Positions 1 through 12,000 of a DNA stretch of 64,000 nt are shown here, piece after piece. The stretch comes from Apostichopus japonicus. Taxonomy: Eukaryota > Echinodermata > Holothuroidea > Aspidochirotida > Stichopodidae. Each line of letters opens with the position of its first letter. Positions within the stretch are counted from its first letter, which is position 1. Where the stretch lies: positions 15,268,876-15,332,875 of the forward strand of contig NC_092567.1 of the NCBI RefSeq assembly GCF_037975245.1. The letters are read 5' to 3'. The translations under genes were made by a program, and so were the position numbers. A model generated the notes under the pieces. That model had not been told where the DNA came from and did not search any database. It saw only the letters and a program-made list of their open reading frames with translations.

Positions 1-38
1 ATCATGGTTATATATGTTTTGTCTTTTTTCTGTTTTAG

Positions 39-89
39 CTTTACAGAATAGCTGACGACTCTGGAAACATTTCATTCTCTCGAACATTG
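39..89 (+). CDS. Ankyrin gene exon a (first visible)
   Basis: Acceptor tgttttag precedes 39 and donor gtaagt follows 89. The 51 bases read as 17 codons in phase 0 (LYRIADDSGNISFSRTL). The exon is short and the residues do not by themselves look like ankyrin, so this is the least certain exon of the gene. An alternative acceptor (ttacag) lies 8 bases further in. Confidence 0.5.
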
Positions 90-3000
90 GTAAGTTCATA
101 AAACAAACACCGTGATATGTTTAACTTAATTTACCCAACAGGGTACTTACAAAATTGACCCAACAAGGTCCTTGAAATCTGTGATCTGTTGAACTTAAAT
201 TTACCAACAGGGTACTTGAAAACTGTGGTCTGTTTAACTTAATTGTCCCAACAGGGTGCGGGAAAAACTGTTTAGCTTAAGTGTCCCAACAGGGTACTTG
301 TAAACTGTGATCTGTTTAACTTAATTGACCCAACAAGGTACTTAAGAACGGTGATCTGTTTAACTTAGTTGTCCCAACAGGGTACTTGAAAACTGTGATC
401 TCTTTAACTAAAATGTCCCAACAGGGTGCGTGAAAACTGTTATCTGTTTAACTTAATTGTCCCAACTGGGTGCGTGAAAACTGGGATCTGTTTAACTTAA
501 GTGTCCCAACAGGGTACTTGAAAACTGATCTGTTAAACTTAATTGACCCAACAGGGTACTTGAAAACTGTGATCTGTTTAACTTAAGTGTCCCAACAGGG
601 TATTTAAAAACCGTGATCTGTTGAACTTAAGTGTACCAACAGGGTCCTGGAACACTGTGATCTGTTTAACTTAATAGATGCAACAGGGTACTTGAAAACT
701 GCGATCTCTTTAGCTTAAGTGTCCCAACAGGGTACTTGAAAACTGTGACCTGTTTAGCTTAATTGACCCAACAGGGTACTTTTAAATGCTAAACATGGTT
801 AGGCTATGACCATTAATGACAATATATGACATTGTAAAAAAGAAACTAATTAGACTGATTGTAAAAGTTGATACCAACTAAAAATTAGTTGGGTTTTTCA
901 AAAAGAATATAATTTCTTACTACCTAATGGCAAGTTATTTACAGCAAATTATGTATAAATTGTCATGTTTTTCATGTCACTAGGCACTTTCTATTGAAGG
1001 TATAGCCAGGCAATGTCTTCAAGCAAGCAGTCCATTGTCTCAGTAATACCTTTTTACCATAGCTATGACATAAACTATCTATATTTTTCTGGCCTTGTAA
1101 GAAAGTATAATGGTGGTATTTTTAATATTTATTTTTAGCAGCTTTTGGCAGAAAGCAAATGAATAGTGAAAAACTGAAAAGCAAATATAGAAAGGAATTT
1201 GAAAAGAGTAAAGAACATTGGTCTAGAATAGGATTGGATTTGAACCTGTGACCCCAGGATAACATGGGATATCATGAAATTAATTTGGTTTATGTAACAC
1301 CCAAGCTGCTTTAAGTAGTAACATATTGCTAAGATGAGATGTTGTATGTGTGCTTCTGACCTTCAACTCTGTGCACTTTTTTTCTTTCTTGATTAGGGGA
1401 GCCACGAGAATTCTGCTCAGGTGAGTTTTCAAACCTACTTTTGGTTGATATTTACTTTGCCCTGTCTCAGAGAAAAACAAATAGCTGACAACTGTTGGTA
1501 TACGTATAGCCCCTTTTACATAACCAGATGCAGTTACTTGTTCTGTTTACTTGCAAACTTCATTTGACCCAGTAATGCATGTACAGATAGTAGGAACATA
1601 CTTGATGAATGCTATTGAGGGTGCCTCTATCAACCCACAACCCTTACCCATGCCCCCTATGCCATACTATCCAATTGATCTTGAAAAAAGCTAACATTTT
1701 AGCATTTAATTATATGATCGCTTACCAAACTTTTAAGGTTTACATATCTGCTTAATTTCTTCATTTCCAATCCTTTCTGTATCAGCTCTTGGTAGAGTGG
1801 GGAACGAACATTTGGATGAAAAATAAACAGAGTAAGGTAGTTTTTGAAGTAGTCAGATGTGATGACCACAAGAACCATCTCAATGGTAAGAAAATATCAA
1901 CTTGTTTTAATACTTGTTTTAAGAATTGTTTAAATAACTGTTTTAAAAAGTGGTAGAGGTGATATTCATAAAAAACATAACTTTCATATAGCACAAATTT
2001 CAAAATCACAGCAATCATCAAATTCATGAAAGGTGAAGCAGTCCATAGTAACTAAAATATATTTTTTATATCAAGCAAATTTTCCTGGACATGTCCTCTT
2101 TCTTCTAACTTTAAACATGAGCGTGTCGGTGGATTGACAGCATTTCAAAACAAAATTGCCCGTAGTGTTAGATAGGTTGGAAAATTATAAATGAATTCAG
2201 TGGAAGACTTTCTTGATCGTGAATTCGCCAACTGTGTTCCCCAATTTGAAACACCGAAAAGAAAGTTGTCCATATTGAGTATTCTTACCTTTCTGATTTT
2301 TCAATAAAGAATGAGCTTTATTGTCATAACTGGTACCATTTACATGTAGGTACTCTTCAAAACTCAGTTTGTCTCACTTAGGGGAGAGGGCACCCCCCTC
2401 CACCACCCCCCCTCATCTTAGACCACTTCCCCAAGTCACAAAACCTTGTCCTCCTCTTAGATAAAATATTCATATAAAATATGGTAAATCTCCTTTCATG
2501 CAGACTAACTATCAAGCCCAGATCTATCATGACATATTTCATAGTTGAGCTCAAGCCCATGACAACCACAACTTTCACAAAGAGTAGAGGAATAGTCCAA
2601 TAGTTCAATGTTGCTACTGTGACTTCCATTCAGAGTAGAGATCACCTCTACATTCACATATTTCATAGACCAGGTCAAGCCAATAGCAACCATGACTTTC
2701 ACAAAGAGTAGAGGAATAGTCCATTGCAACCATGTAGAGCAGAGTTCAAAGTTGCTACTGTGACTTCCATACAGAGTAGAGATCACATCTACATTCACAC
2801 ATTTCAGGTCAAGCCCATAGCAACTATGTCTTTCACATAGAGTAGAGGAAACAGTCCATAGCAACCATGACTTTGACAAGTTCACAGCCAGCATGACCCT
2901 TTGGACAGAGCAGAATTGTTATAGCTTTCATTGAGTTTCATTTTGAGCAGAGACACAATCCATGGCAGCCATTTGCAAACTATCGCAACAAATTTTTCAT

Positions 3001-6000
3001 TTCAGCTTTCCTTTCATATCAGTATCATTCATATTCATAACTTGCAGGGTACTATGATCATCTTCAAACATCCATACCAAAGTTGATGAAGGGAGACACA
3101 GAATTACTCGCTAAAATGGTGGAAGAACATGTGACAGGAGTAAGACAATTTGCCAGTCTCAGGAGTCGGTAAGATAAGCCAATTAAAGGCATTGAAGACT
3201 CGCCCCAAACAGCGTGCCGCGCTCTGAGAAAGTTAACTTTCTGTTGCTTGCAAATGAAGTTTTCTTCTTGTCGCTACAAAATGCAGACAGTAATGAAGTG
3301 TGATACCTTGTTATCTTTTATCTAGACCTGAGATGTCCATCGCTGCTATATACACTGTGTTGTGGGTATTGACTGTAGCTGTATGTACTGACTGTACACT
3401 AGTGTCTAATTACCGACGGTAGCAAGCTGTGTGTGTATATTCTGGGATCGATGGTGGTGTCTAACACTTCTGTTACACCTCATTCGAAACTAGGTCAGAT
3501 TACAGGCATGAGACGTTTTTTTTGTGGGCGAGTCTTCACACCCTTTAAGCAGCGAATTTGAAATTAACATTGAAATTCCATTCTTGTTTGGCAAAAAACA
3601 ACATACGACATTGTAAAATCTACGAAAACAGTTACAGTAAACATTCATAGCATATGTAGTGTTTCTTTGAACTAAACTTTGGATGAGGTTTTACAGTTGA
3701 TGATGTACTCGCAGTTGATAAATTTAACCTTTGTATAAAGTATGCATACAAGTCCTAAGCAATTGTGACTGTACGGTCATCTTGAGTACAGAAAATAATT
3801 CACAGTAACCATGGCTTTCATTTAAGACAAACTCATCTGCATAGCAACTGCCAATTCCATACCATGGCTTAAGGACAGAGCACATTTTTAGTCCATAGCA
3901 ACCATCACATTTTCCAAAGTTCATATGATGTCTTAAAAACTGAGTTCAGTTCAAGTCTTCAACATGCATGAGTTTCATTTTGATATTCAAGAGACCATTT
4001 CCGTGATAACCATTGCATTAACACAGTAGGGTCCAGAGTCAATGCACGTCACATTTCTACAAAGAAAAATTCAAGTGCATTCCAACCATTGCATGCATAC
4101 AGGTTACATCAGACCAATCCCATTGCAACCATGATTTTCAGTTAGACAATAGACCAAGTTCTTATCCTTTGTAGTGGACTCTACACTACATAGGGCTCCA
4201 GTTCATGTACCAAAAACATTTAAAATGTTAAGTTTCGTTGAAGTAGTACTTAGATGAGGTTTATTTGTTTCAATGGACAAAGTTTACAAAACTAGACAGC
4301 CAAAATTGGTCATCATCTGTTGGAACCTTTCATTGACAGGGCTTTATTCTGATGTTTTATCCTCCCTAATTTGTATGAATGGAACCTCCCTTGTACATTG
4401 CTTAATTACTTTCCCTAGCTGTATCAATGGAACCTTTCATTGAATTTCTTTTATTGGGTTCTGTTGTAATCAGTTGTGTCAGAAGAACTTTCCTTGCAAA
4501 TTGCTTTATTGTGGTCTGTTTTATTCTCCCTAGTTTCAATGGAACCTCCCTTTAACATTGTGTTATAGTGGTCTATTTTATTATCCCTAGTTGTATCAAT
4601 GGAACCTCCCTTTTACATTACTCTATTTTTGTATGCTTTATCCTCCCTAGTTGTATTAATGGAAGCACCCTCCTACACACTGCAGCCTATTTTGGAGCCA
4701 TCTCTGTAGTTAAAGTACTCTTAAAGGAGAGAGTGGATGTCAATCTTCAAGATTACAAGGGTGCCACCCCTCTACATCGTGCCAAGGACAGAGAGACAAT
4801 TAAGGTACTATCATTTTGCTTATATTTACAACATGCCATGAAAGTGTCCATTAGCTATAGGTTGCATCCAAACACCCGCCGATTGTACTGAACGGCAGGT
4901 TTATTCCAGTTGATTAGCTGAGTGATCAATCCCATCTTTTAGCATCTTAGTTGATTGAGCTGCCTATTCATCTATTATGCAACTCATCACACAGCTAGTA
5001 GCCAAATCACTATCAGATCAAGGCAGACATGGCAAGGTGTGACCAATCAACTCTTCCAAACTCACCAGTCTGTTTGCAGGAGAGATAAAGTTTCAGTAAG
5101 TTGATGTCAAGAGAGCTGAAAAATGCAACCTATGGTTAATGGACTAATTCTCGTCATGAATCAAAGAGGCGAGGGAGGCATGGAAAGGGGGTGGGAGAAA
5201 AGAGAGCGGTTGTGAAATACTTTGAGCCTTTAATGATCCTTTAATGAATGATGCAGAACAGTTATAAGCATATTTTAAACAGTCGATCAAGTGTCACATG
5301 TTACAGATCACACAGGTCACATAGAAGCAGTCAACAAACCTATGCACAAACTAGACTTACTCGTCGAATTCAACCCATGCGTAACTTTACTAGATGAAAG
5401 GATTTCAGGACATGTGCAATATCTAATAGTTAAAGGAGATAGCATATGTTGATGCTATTTCAATTGAATTTATCAAATACAAGGCAAGCCAAAACCTGAT
5501 ACCACAGAAATGCCAGTGTATGAATTTTGACCGTTTTATTTTGCTTAATTAACTATTTTTCATGATTTTTTTTTGTGTTCTTACCGAGAGGAAACAAAGT
5601 CCTTCACATATTGTGGAGCCATCTTAAAAAGGGAATGACATGAAAGTTGAGCAAAATTTACATCTCATGAAATTTAATCCATCTTCACCCCCTGCCTTTG
5701 ACAGGAATTAATCGAAGCTGGTGCTAATCTGAATGCAGAAGATTCTGAGGGGAACACACCACTCCATGTTAAATGTTACGGAGAAGCTAACAAACCCACA
5801 GCGGTGGACTGTATCAAAGAAATGGTGAGAGGGAAAGATTTGAAGATGGAAACATCAAAGTTTAAACAGTTATGCAAAGTAGAAAAGCTGTATAGTTATT
5901 ATTATTATTTATTATTTTATCAGATTTATATAGCGCTCTCTTCATGCTTAAGCATGTTCAAGAGCGCTTTACAATGGCAACAAAAAGACAAGACCCTTGA

Positions 6001-9000
6001 AATATGAATATGAAAAATAAAATGGACGCAGCTTTAATATTAATATAAAAAGATATATATATATATATAAAGTTGAAGTAGTGTTGCATCAAAGTAAGTA
6101 TGCTACACATGTAGAAAAGGATAACAACAAGGAAATGATAACCTAAAGTAAATCATATCATTTTGGATTGTTACTAAGATTTTAGATTTTTTTAATAGCT
6201 TAATTTAAATAGTAGTCAAGCTCAATAAACAAGAATATTACAAACAAATGTGGCTTGAAGAAATTTTGGTTAAATTGGTTTAAATTAAGGTGGGCATGAT
6301 AGATCAGAAGAGAAGAAGTATTTTTCTTTTCAGAGGGAAGGTGGGTGTGGGGGGGGAGGGATTGGGTGGGCGAGATACCAAAGTGGAAGAGCCATTACAC
6401 TAAGTTATTCTGAATTCACCTTTAATTATGTGTGCTATGTACTTCTTTTAGAATAGAGGATGTTTACTCATAACCTTAAATGAATAGCTTAGGTCATATT
6501 AACCACTTACAAATTTCCATGACATGAAGGTTAAACTCTCACTCACCACAAACCCAGGCAAAATATGAATTTAAGAATATAAAAATGACAACAACAGAAA
6601 TGACCAAAATTATTGGTATAACTTAGGCAACCCTTCAATCTGATTTCCAAATTCCAGCAAATTTTACAAAAACTTCTGTAGCCTATACATGTCAGAATAT
6701 AAATGAGAACAACTCATCTAAGACCACTCCTAGGTATTACCAAATGAATGGTAAGTAATGATTCCATTGGCTTGGAAAAAAAATATCAACTTGAGAATTC
6801 TTTTTTAAAATAAGTATTAATCAATGTACAAAGCACAAAAATTGGACTTTTTTCTGCATTTTTTAAAATCAATGTTGACCAATCAAAGCTTATGAACTTC
6901 GTTGTCACAAGATTCAAGTATAAATATGCAAAGAATGCTGTGAATGTTTTCAAAATGCATTTCAAAGCAACTTTAAATATGTATCTTTGTTTGACAGCTT
7001 GCTATGAAAATAAACCTCACCCATCGTAACAACAAAGAATTGATGGCCATCCACTGCTGTGCGATGCAAGGGCGTATAGACGCCCTGGAGCTCCTGTTGG
7101 AAGCAGATTTCGACGACACCATGCAATCGGCCCTGACCTCGGAGGATGCAAAGTCACCCCCTAGTTTACCCCACCTAGCACTCGCCAACGACTTCCTGGA
7201 GTGCGGTAAATGGTTGGTGGAGAAGGGTTTCGACTTTAAAGAGCACGAACAGGATGTTCTGGTGCACAGGCTACTGACGGAGCAAATCCAAAGGTATGCG
7301 TTACATCAGGAGAGTCTGTTGATCAATGATTACCGAACAAAGCTACGCTCTGTGTCTGGGTTGTAACTTTGCACAGATTGCCACGAAAGAGACAACCAAA
7401 TCTCTGAAATGCTATAGCTTCCAGAGGCCTTGCCCTCTGGACCCCACAGGGGTGTAAACACTGGCTGCGATAGACCTAAGGTTACCACTAAAGAGGAACG
7501 AATCAGTCGTTGTTAAGCTTACATTTAATAATAATTTAAGATACATGTAGTGCCAATGTTCGAGTGATTATATTCACTACATATCGAGATTAATCTATCA
7601 GGGAGAGCGTTGTGTTCAAGGTTAAGGCAGTGGGCTTGTGATCTAAGGCTTACAGGTTTGAGTCCTGGTCAGAAGCAGTACGTTGTTTCCTTGGGTAAGG
7701 CACTTTATCTCCATTGCCTCTCTTCAGCCCAGGTGTATATATGGGGACTTGCGAGGTAACTTGTAAATATAGTTGAGTGCGCCGGTTCGTGGCTGCACCC
7801 GATGGGAAGTCCCCAAGGGTACTCTTAGATGTTAGAATTGGGCACAGTTTGGTGTGTGAGTGTGACAAGTTACCAGTGACAATGGATTATTATTTGTAAA
7901 GCCATGTGAGGGGGCCTTGGCTTCAAACAAGACTGTCAAATTCAACTTTAACTTGAATTCATTCCTTTCTATTCTATTATTTTTTCGGCTTCTCGTATTT
8001 TTTTTCTTTAGCAAACAGCGACTGGATGTGATGAGATTTTTGTTTGAACATGGAGCAGATTTGGATCAAAGATACTCTGGAGGCAATAGGTATGTTTAAA
8101 ATATATTTTCCTTCCAAAAAATAGTGAAAAATGTATACGAATCAAAAAACAATTTTGTAACATTATGAACTACTGTAACATAAAGCAAATGAAGTATAAT
8201 ATCATCATTAGTTGACCTTCTGATCGTCTAGCTAAAGATCATTTAATATGACATGATACAAAAAAAAGTGATTAAAATTACCAAAAAGTTGAACATTATA
8301 AAGGAGTCGATGGGTTTTCCAGGCCCTGATTTGTGTTCTAGTTAATACACATCAACCATACATCACAGGAAAAAATAAATTAGAATTTTCCCCTTCAATT
8401 CAATACTAGAGCACCATAAATTACCCAGAAATTGCTACTGCGAGAAATTAAACAGATTTCTGCCATTTGAGCATAAATTTTTACCAAACCTCTCAAGGAT
8501 TATGTTATATGTCATACTTATGTTGTGATAGAACAAAAACTAAATGAAATGAAATGATTACTCAAAATTAGATCCAAAATAAGACGCCCACCTAGATTTT
8601 TGTTTTTTTACCGAATGAAGGTTCGATGAGCAAATAATCGATACCATTTCAATTCTTAACGTTTTTGTGCCCAAACCCCTTTTCCGTATTAGTGTTAACG
8701 ATATGTTAACAGCATTTTGTCAAAATGTTCATTTATATTTTCATTTATTTATTTTTGTTCTATCACAACATAAGAATGACATATGACATAGAAGGAGATA
8801 AGAAACGAAACTTGTGAAAAGGAAGTGTACTAAAAAAAACCCTAAAGGGCTTGTCGGGTAGTGACACCCCCTGAATAAATACAGAACTTTACAAATAGAA
8901 AAGAGAACCCAAAAAACAAAACAAACAGAACCACCCCTCCCTCTCCCTTCCCTCATCCCCCCCTTCCCCCCACTTTCATTTCGCAGTTCTAGTACATACT

Positions 9001-12000
9001 GATGAAGTGCTTTTGTAAGCTTTATCTAAAAGCAACTAAAGAAGGCATCGCCTATAAAGTGAAAGGTAGGTGATTCCAAAGTGCGATGGCCCGATGATGT
9101 AAGCTATTTTTAGAGAAATTGTTGTGACATTGTCTTGGGTACAGGTAATCAGCTTGCCTAGTATTGTGAGCGTGGATGTTTGAGTTTTGTGTAAAGAAGG
9201 CATTCAGAGTATCTGGTAGCATTTCGTGTAATGAACGATAAACAAAACTGAGGACATTGAGACTGACCAGATCAGTAAGCTTCAGTAAATTCAGTTCAAC
9301 ATGTGTGAGTCTCGATCACCACAATTTCGTTAAAAAAAACGTTCTTATTGGTAACGTAGCCCCCTACATTATGCAGCTGGGATGACTGGTCCCACAGATG
9401 TTCTCAACTTGTTGGTCGAGTACGGAGCTGATGTGGATGCCATCAACGAGGACCACTGCACGCCTCTCTTTTTCGCCACTCAAGCGAACAATTTCTTTGG
9501 CGCTGGAGGATTGCTACTTGCAGGTGAGTCGAAATGGCTGTCGACACTTTTTATCTCGTTGTTATGGTCTCGGTATTCTGGAAAATTCATAAGAAAGACA
9601 CTTGAAAAAAAAAAAAAAATGTATCAATTTGTCCAGTCCTGTAAAAGTTAGGAAAGTTTCAAAGTTTGCTGAAGGTCATCAAAAGTCCTAAAAATTGTTT
9701 TGAATGCATTTTCACTTACTCAACTGAATTAACTTACTTTGAATAAAGGTATTATAATAAATAAAGTGGCCACTTATAATGCGCCATATTTGTCAGCTTG
9801 ACACTCCTGGCGCTGAAAGTTAAAGTTGAAGGTTTACAGTCTTGTATGAGGCTAAGGCCTCCACACACGACTTAACAACTTAACCCCTGGTCATTAGTCA
9901 CTTGTCACACCTACACAGCAAAATGTGGACAATTTTATCAATCTCTCCTGGGGTACCATATACATTTGTCCCCTGGGGGACTTCCCATAGGGTGCAGCCA
10001 AAAACCGTTGCGCACACAACTATATTTAAAGGTTACCTCGCAAGTCCCCATTTATACACCTGGGTGAAGAAAGGCGATGAAGATAAAGTGCCTTGCCCAA
10101 GGACACAACGCAATGATCTGGCCAAGAGTCGAACCTGCAATCCTTAGATCACAAGTCCAGTGCCTTAACCACTTGACCACAACGCCCCACTTGACCAAAC
10201 GATTAAAGTTTCGCTGAAATCGAAATCTATTCAAACTTCCCTGGATTAGGATTGTTTTGTCTAAACGGTTAGTTGCATAGCTTATCTACATTGAAAAAAA
10301 AGTCAGGGTAGGGTGTTGTTATGTTTTGTTGACTGGTGGTGAATGGTAAATTGAATATTTCAATTTGTTGATCAGAAATTCTCCACAGCTTGAGGGAAGT
10401 GGAATATGAAGTGTAAGGTTTAGAAATATGAATTAGAAACAAGGTGGTTTTTATTCTCTGTGAATGATTAAAGTAGCAGATATGTTTCACACCGTATTAC
10501 CTATCTGACTATAGATTTGTGTCGGTTTGTGAATACAGTGTTCTGTACAAACACTTTTCAAGTATTTTTAATCGTCTATATAGATGAAATTGTTTGGTAC
10601 GTAACCACAGCGATGGAAGGTATTTAATGAATTCTAAGATTTAGCGTGTGATGTTTTATAGATTGATATCACTCCAAACTGGCTTTGCTTTTCATCATTT
10701 TTCACGGATGCCATCAGGAATCCAGAACGAGGGTAGTGAGTAGTATCTGGGCCTTAAAGTTTTTGTTTTGACAAGTAAAAAGTGTATTCCCAGATTCTAA
10801 TATGCTAAACAGGTTACACCAATTGTGGAATTGTGACAGATACAACCTTCATCATGGTCCAAGAAAGCAGATTTCCTCAAGATTAAAGAAAGTCACCATC
10901 ATCGATCCCAGAAAATACACACACAGCTTGCTACCATCGGTAATTAGAGACTAGTGTACAGTCAGTACATACAGCTGCGGTCAATACCCACAGCACAGTG
11001 TATAAACGATACAGCTATGGACATCTCAGGTCCAGCTAAAGATAACAAGGTATCACGTTTCATTACTGTACTGTCTGCATTTTGTAGCGACACAAACAAA
11101 ACGTCACTTGCAAGCAACAGAAAGTTAACTTTTGGGCGGGTCTTCAATGCGATGGCTAAGGGAGTACCAAAAAATTATGTCAGAGAAAATCCAGCAATCT
11201 ATGATCTTTCTATTGATTCACCTAGGTGCTAATGTCAGACACAAGAATTTCCAGGGTCTGACAGCTTTTGATTGCATCTTGGACTATGACGAGTGGTTGG
11301 AATGTGGCTGCTTCACAGATGAAATCAAAGCAAGACTCAAAGGTAAACACCCGATTGTGTGTTTTTTTTTACTGTCATTAAATTGATTTTGTTTGCTAAA
11401 AACTTGTGGTGAAAGTTCAGGTGATGTATCTGTTATGTAGTGTCTGGTTGATAGAGTAATAAACTTTCAGATATAAATTCAGCTATTCAAATAAAAACTT
11501 CACCCTCCCCCCACCAAAAAATCAGAAAAAATGATAACTGAACAATAGGACATCAGAGATTGCCAATGTAAACATTAAATAGCTCCCTTGATGGAGCACA
11601 TAGTCCTGAAATCACAGTTTTGAAAATTGGTACAGGGAGAGGGGGAAGACAGAGGGGGGTGGGGGCACATGCACCACCATTTTTTTGAAAGCCTCTAAAG
11701 TGCCCCTTGCCATAAGTTAGAAATGCACTATTTGTTAATGAAAAGCACCCATTTCCATGTTTGTAATTAAAATGTGCCCTTTTTCGTGACAAAGTAGCAA
11801 AAATATGCCTCTTTGTTGAAAAACATTCAAATACTGGAATTTGTGGTACAGAATGCTCATAGGATTCATCCTGTCTGCAAGCCTTGAGGTGGTTTAATCG
11901 TTTGTATTTTCAAAATCAATGTCCACAAGTCCCACTGCCACTTAAGTTTGTGCCCCTCCCCCACCTACCCCCCCCCTCGATCTCCACACCAGTTTGAGCC

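Noticed and set aside
2378-2894. Overlapping 83- and 129-codon minus-strand ORFs
   Set aside because: They lie in a degenerate intronic tandem repeat and simply repeat the same phrases in translation.
9376-9377. Ankyrin exon i starting after tatgcag
   Set aside because: From there the frame set by exon h runs into a stop; the acceptor at 9358-9359 keeps the frame and adds the SPLHYAA repeat start.
11184-11225. Longer version of ankyrin exon j starting at 11184
   Set aside because: It is in phase, but it would insert 14 residues in the middle of a repeat; the acceptor at 11225 gives a normal repeat and has the better pyrimidine tract.
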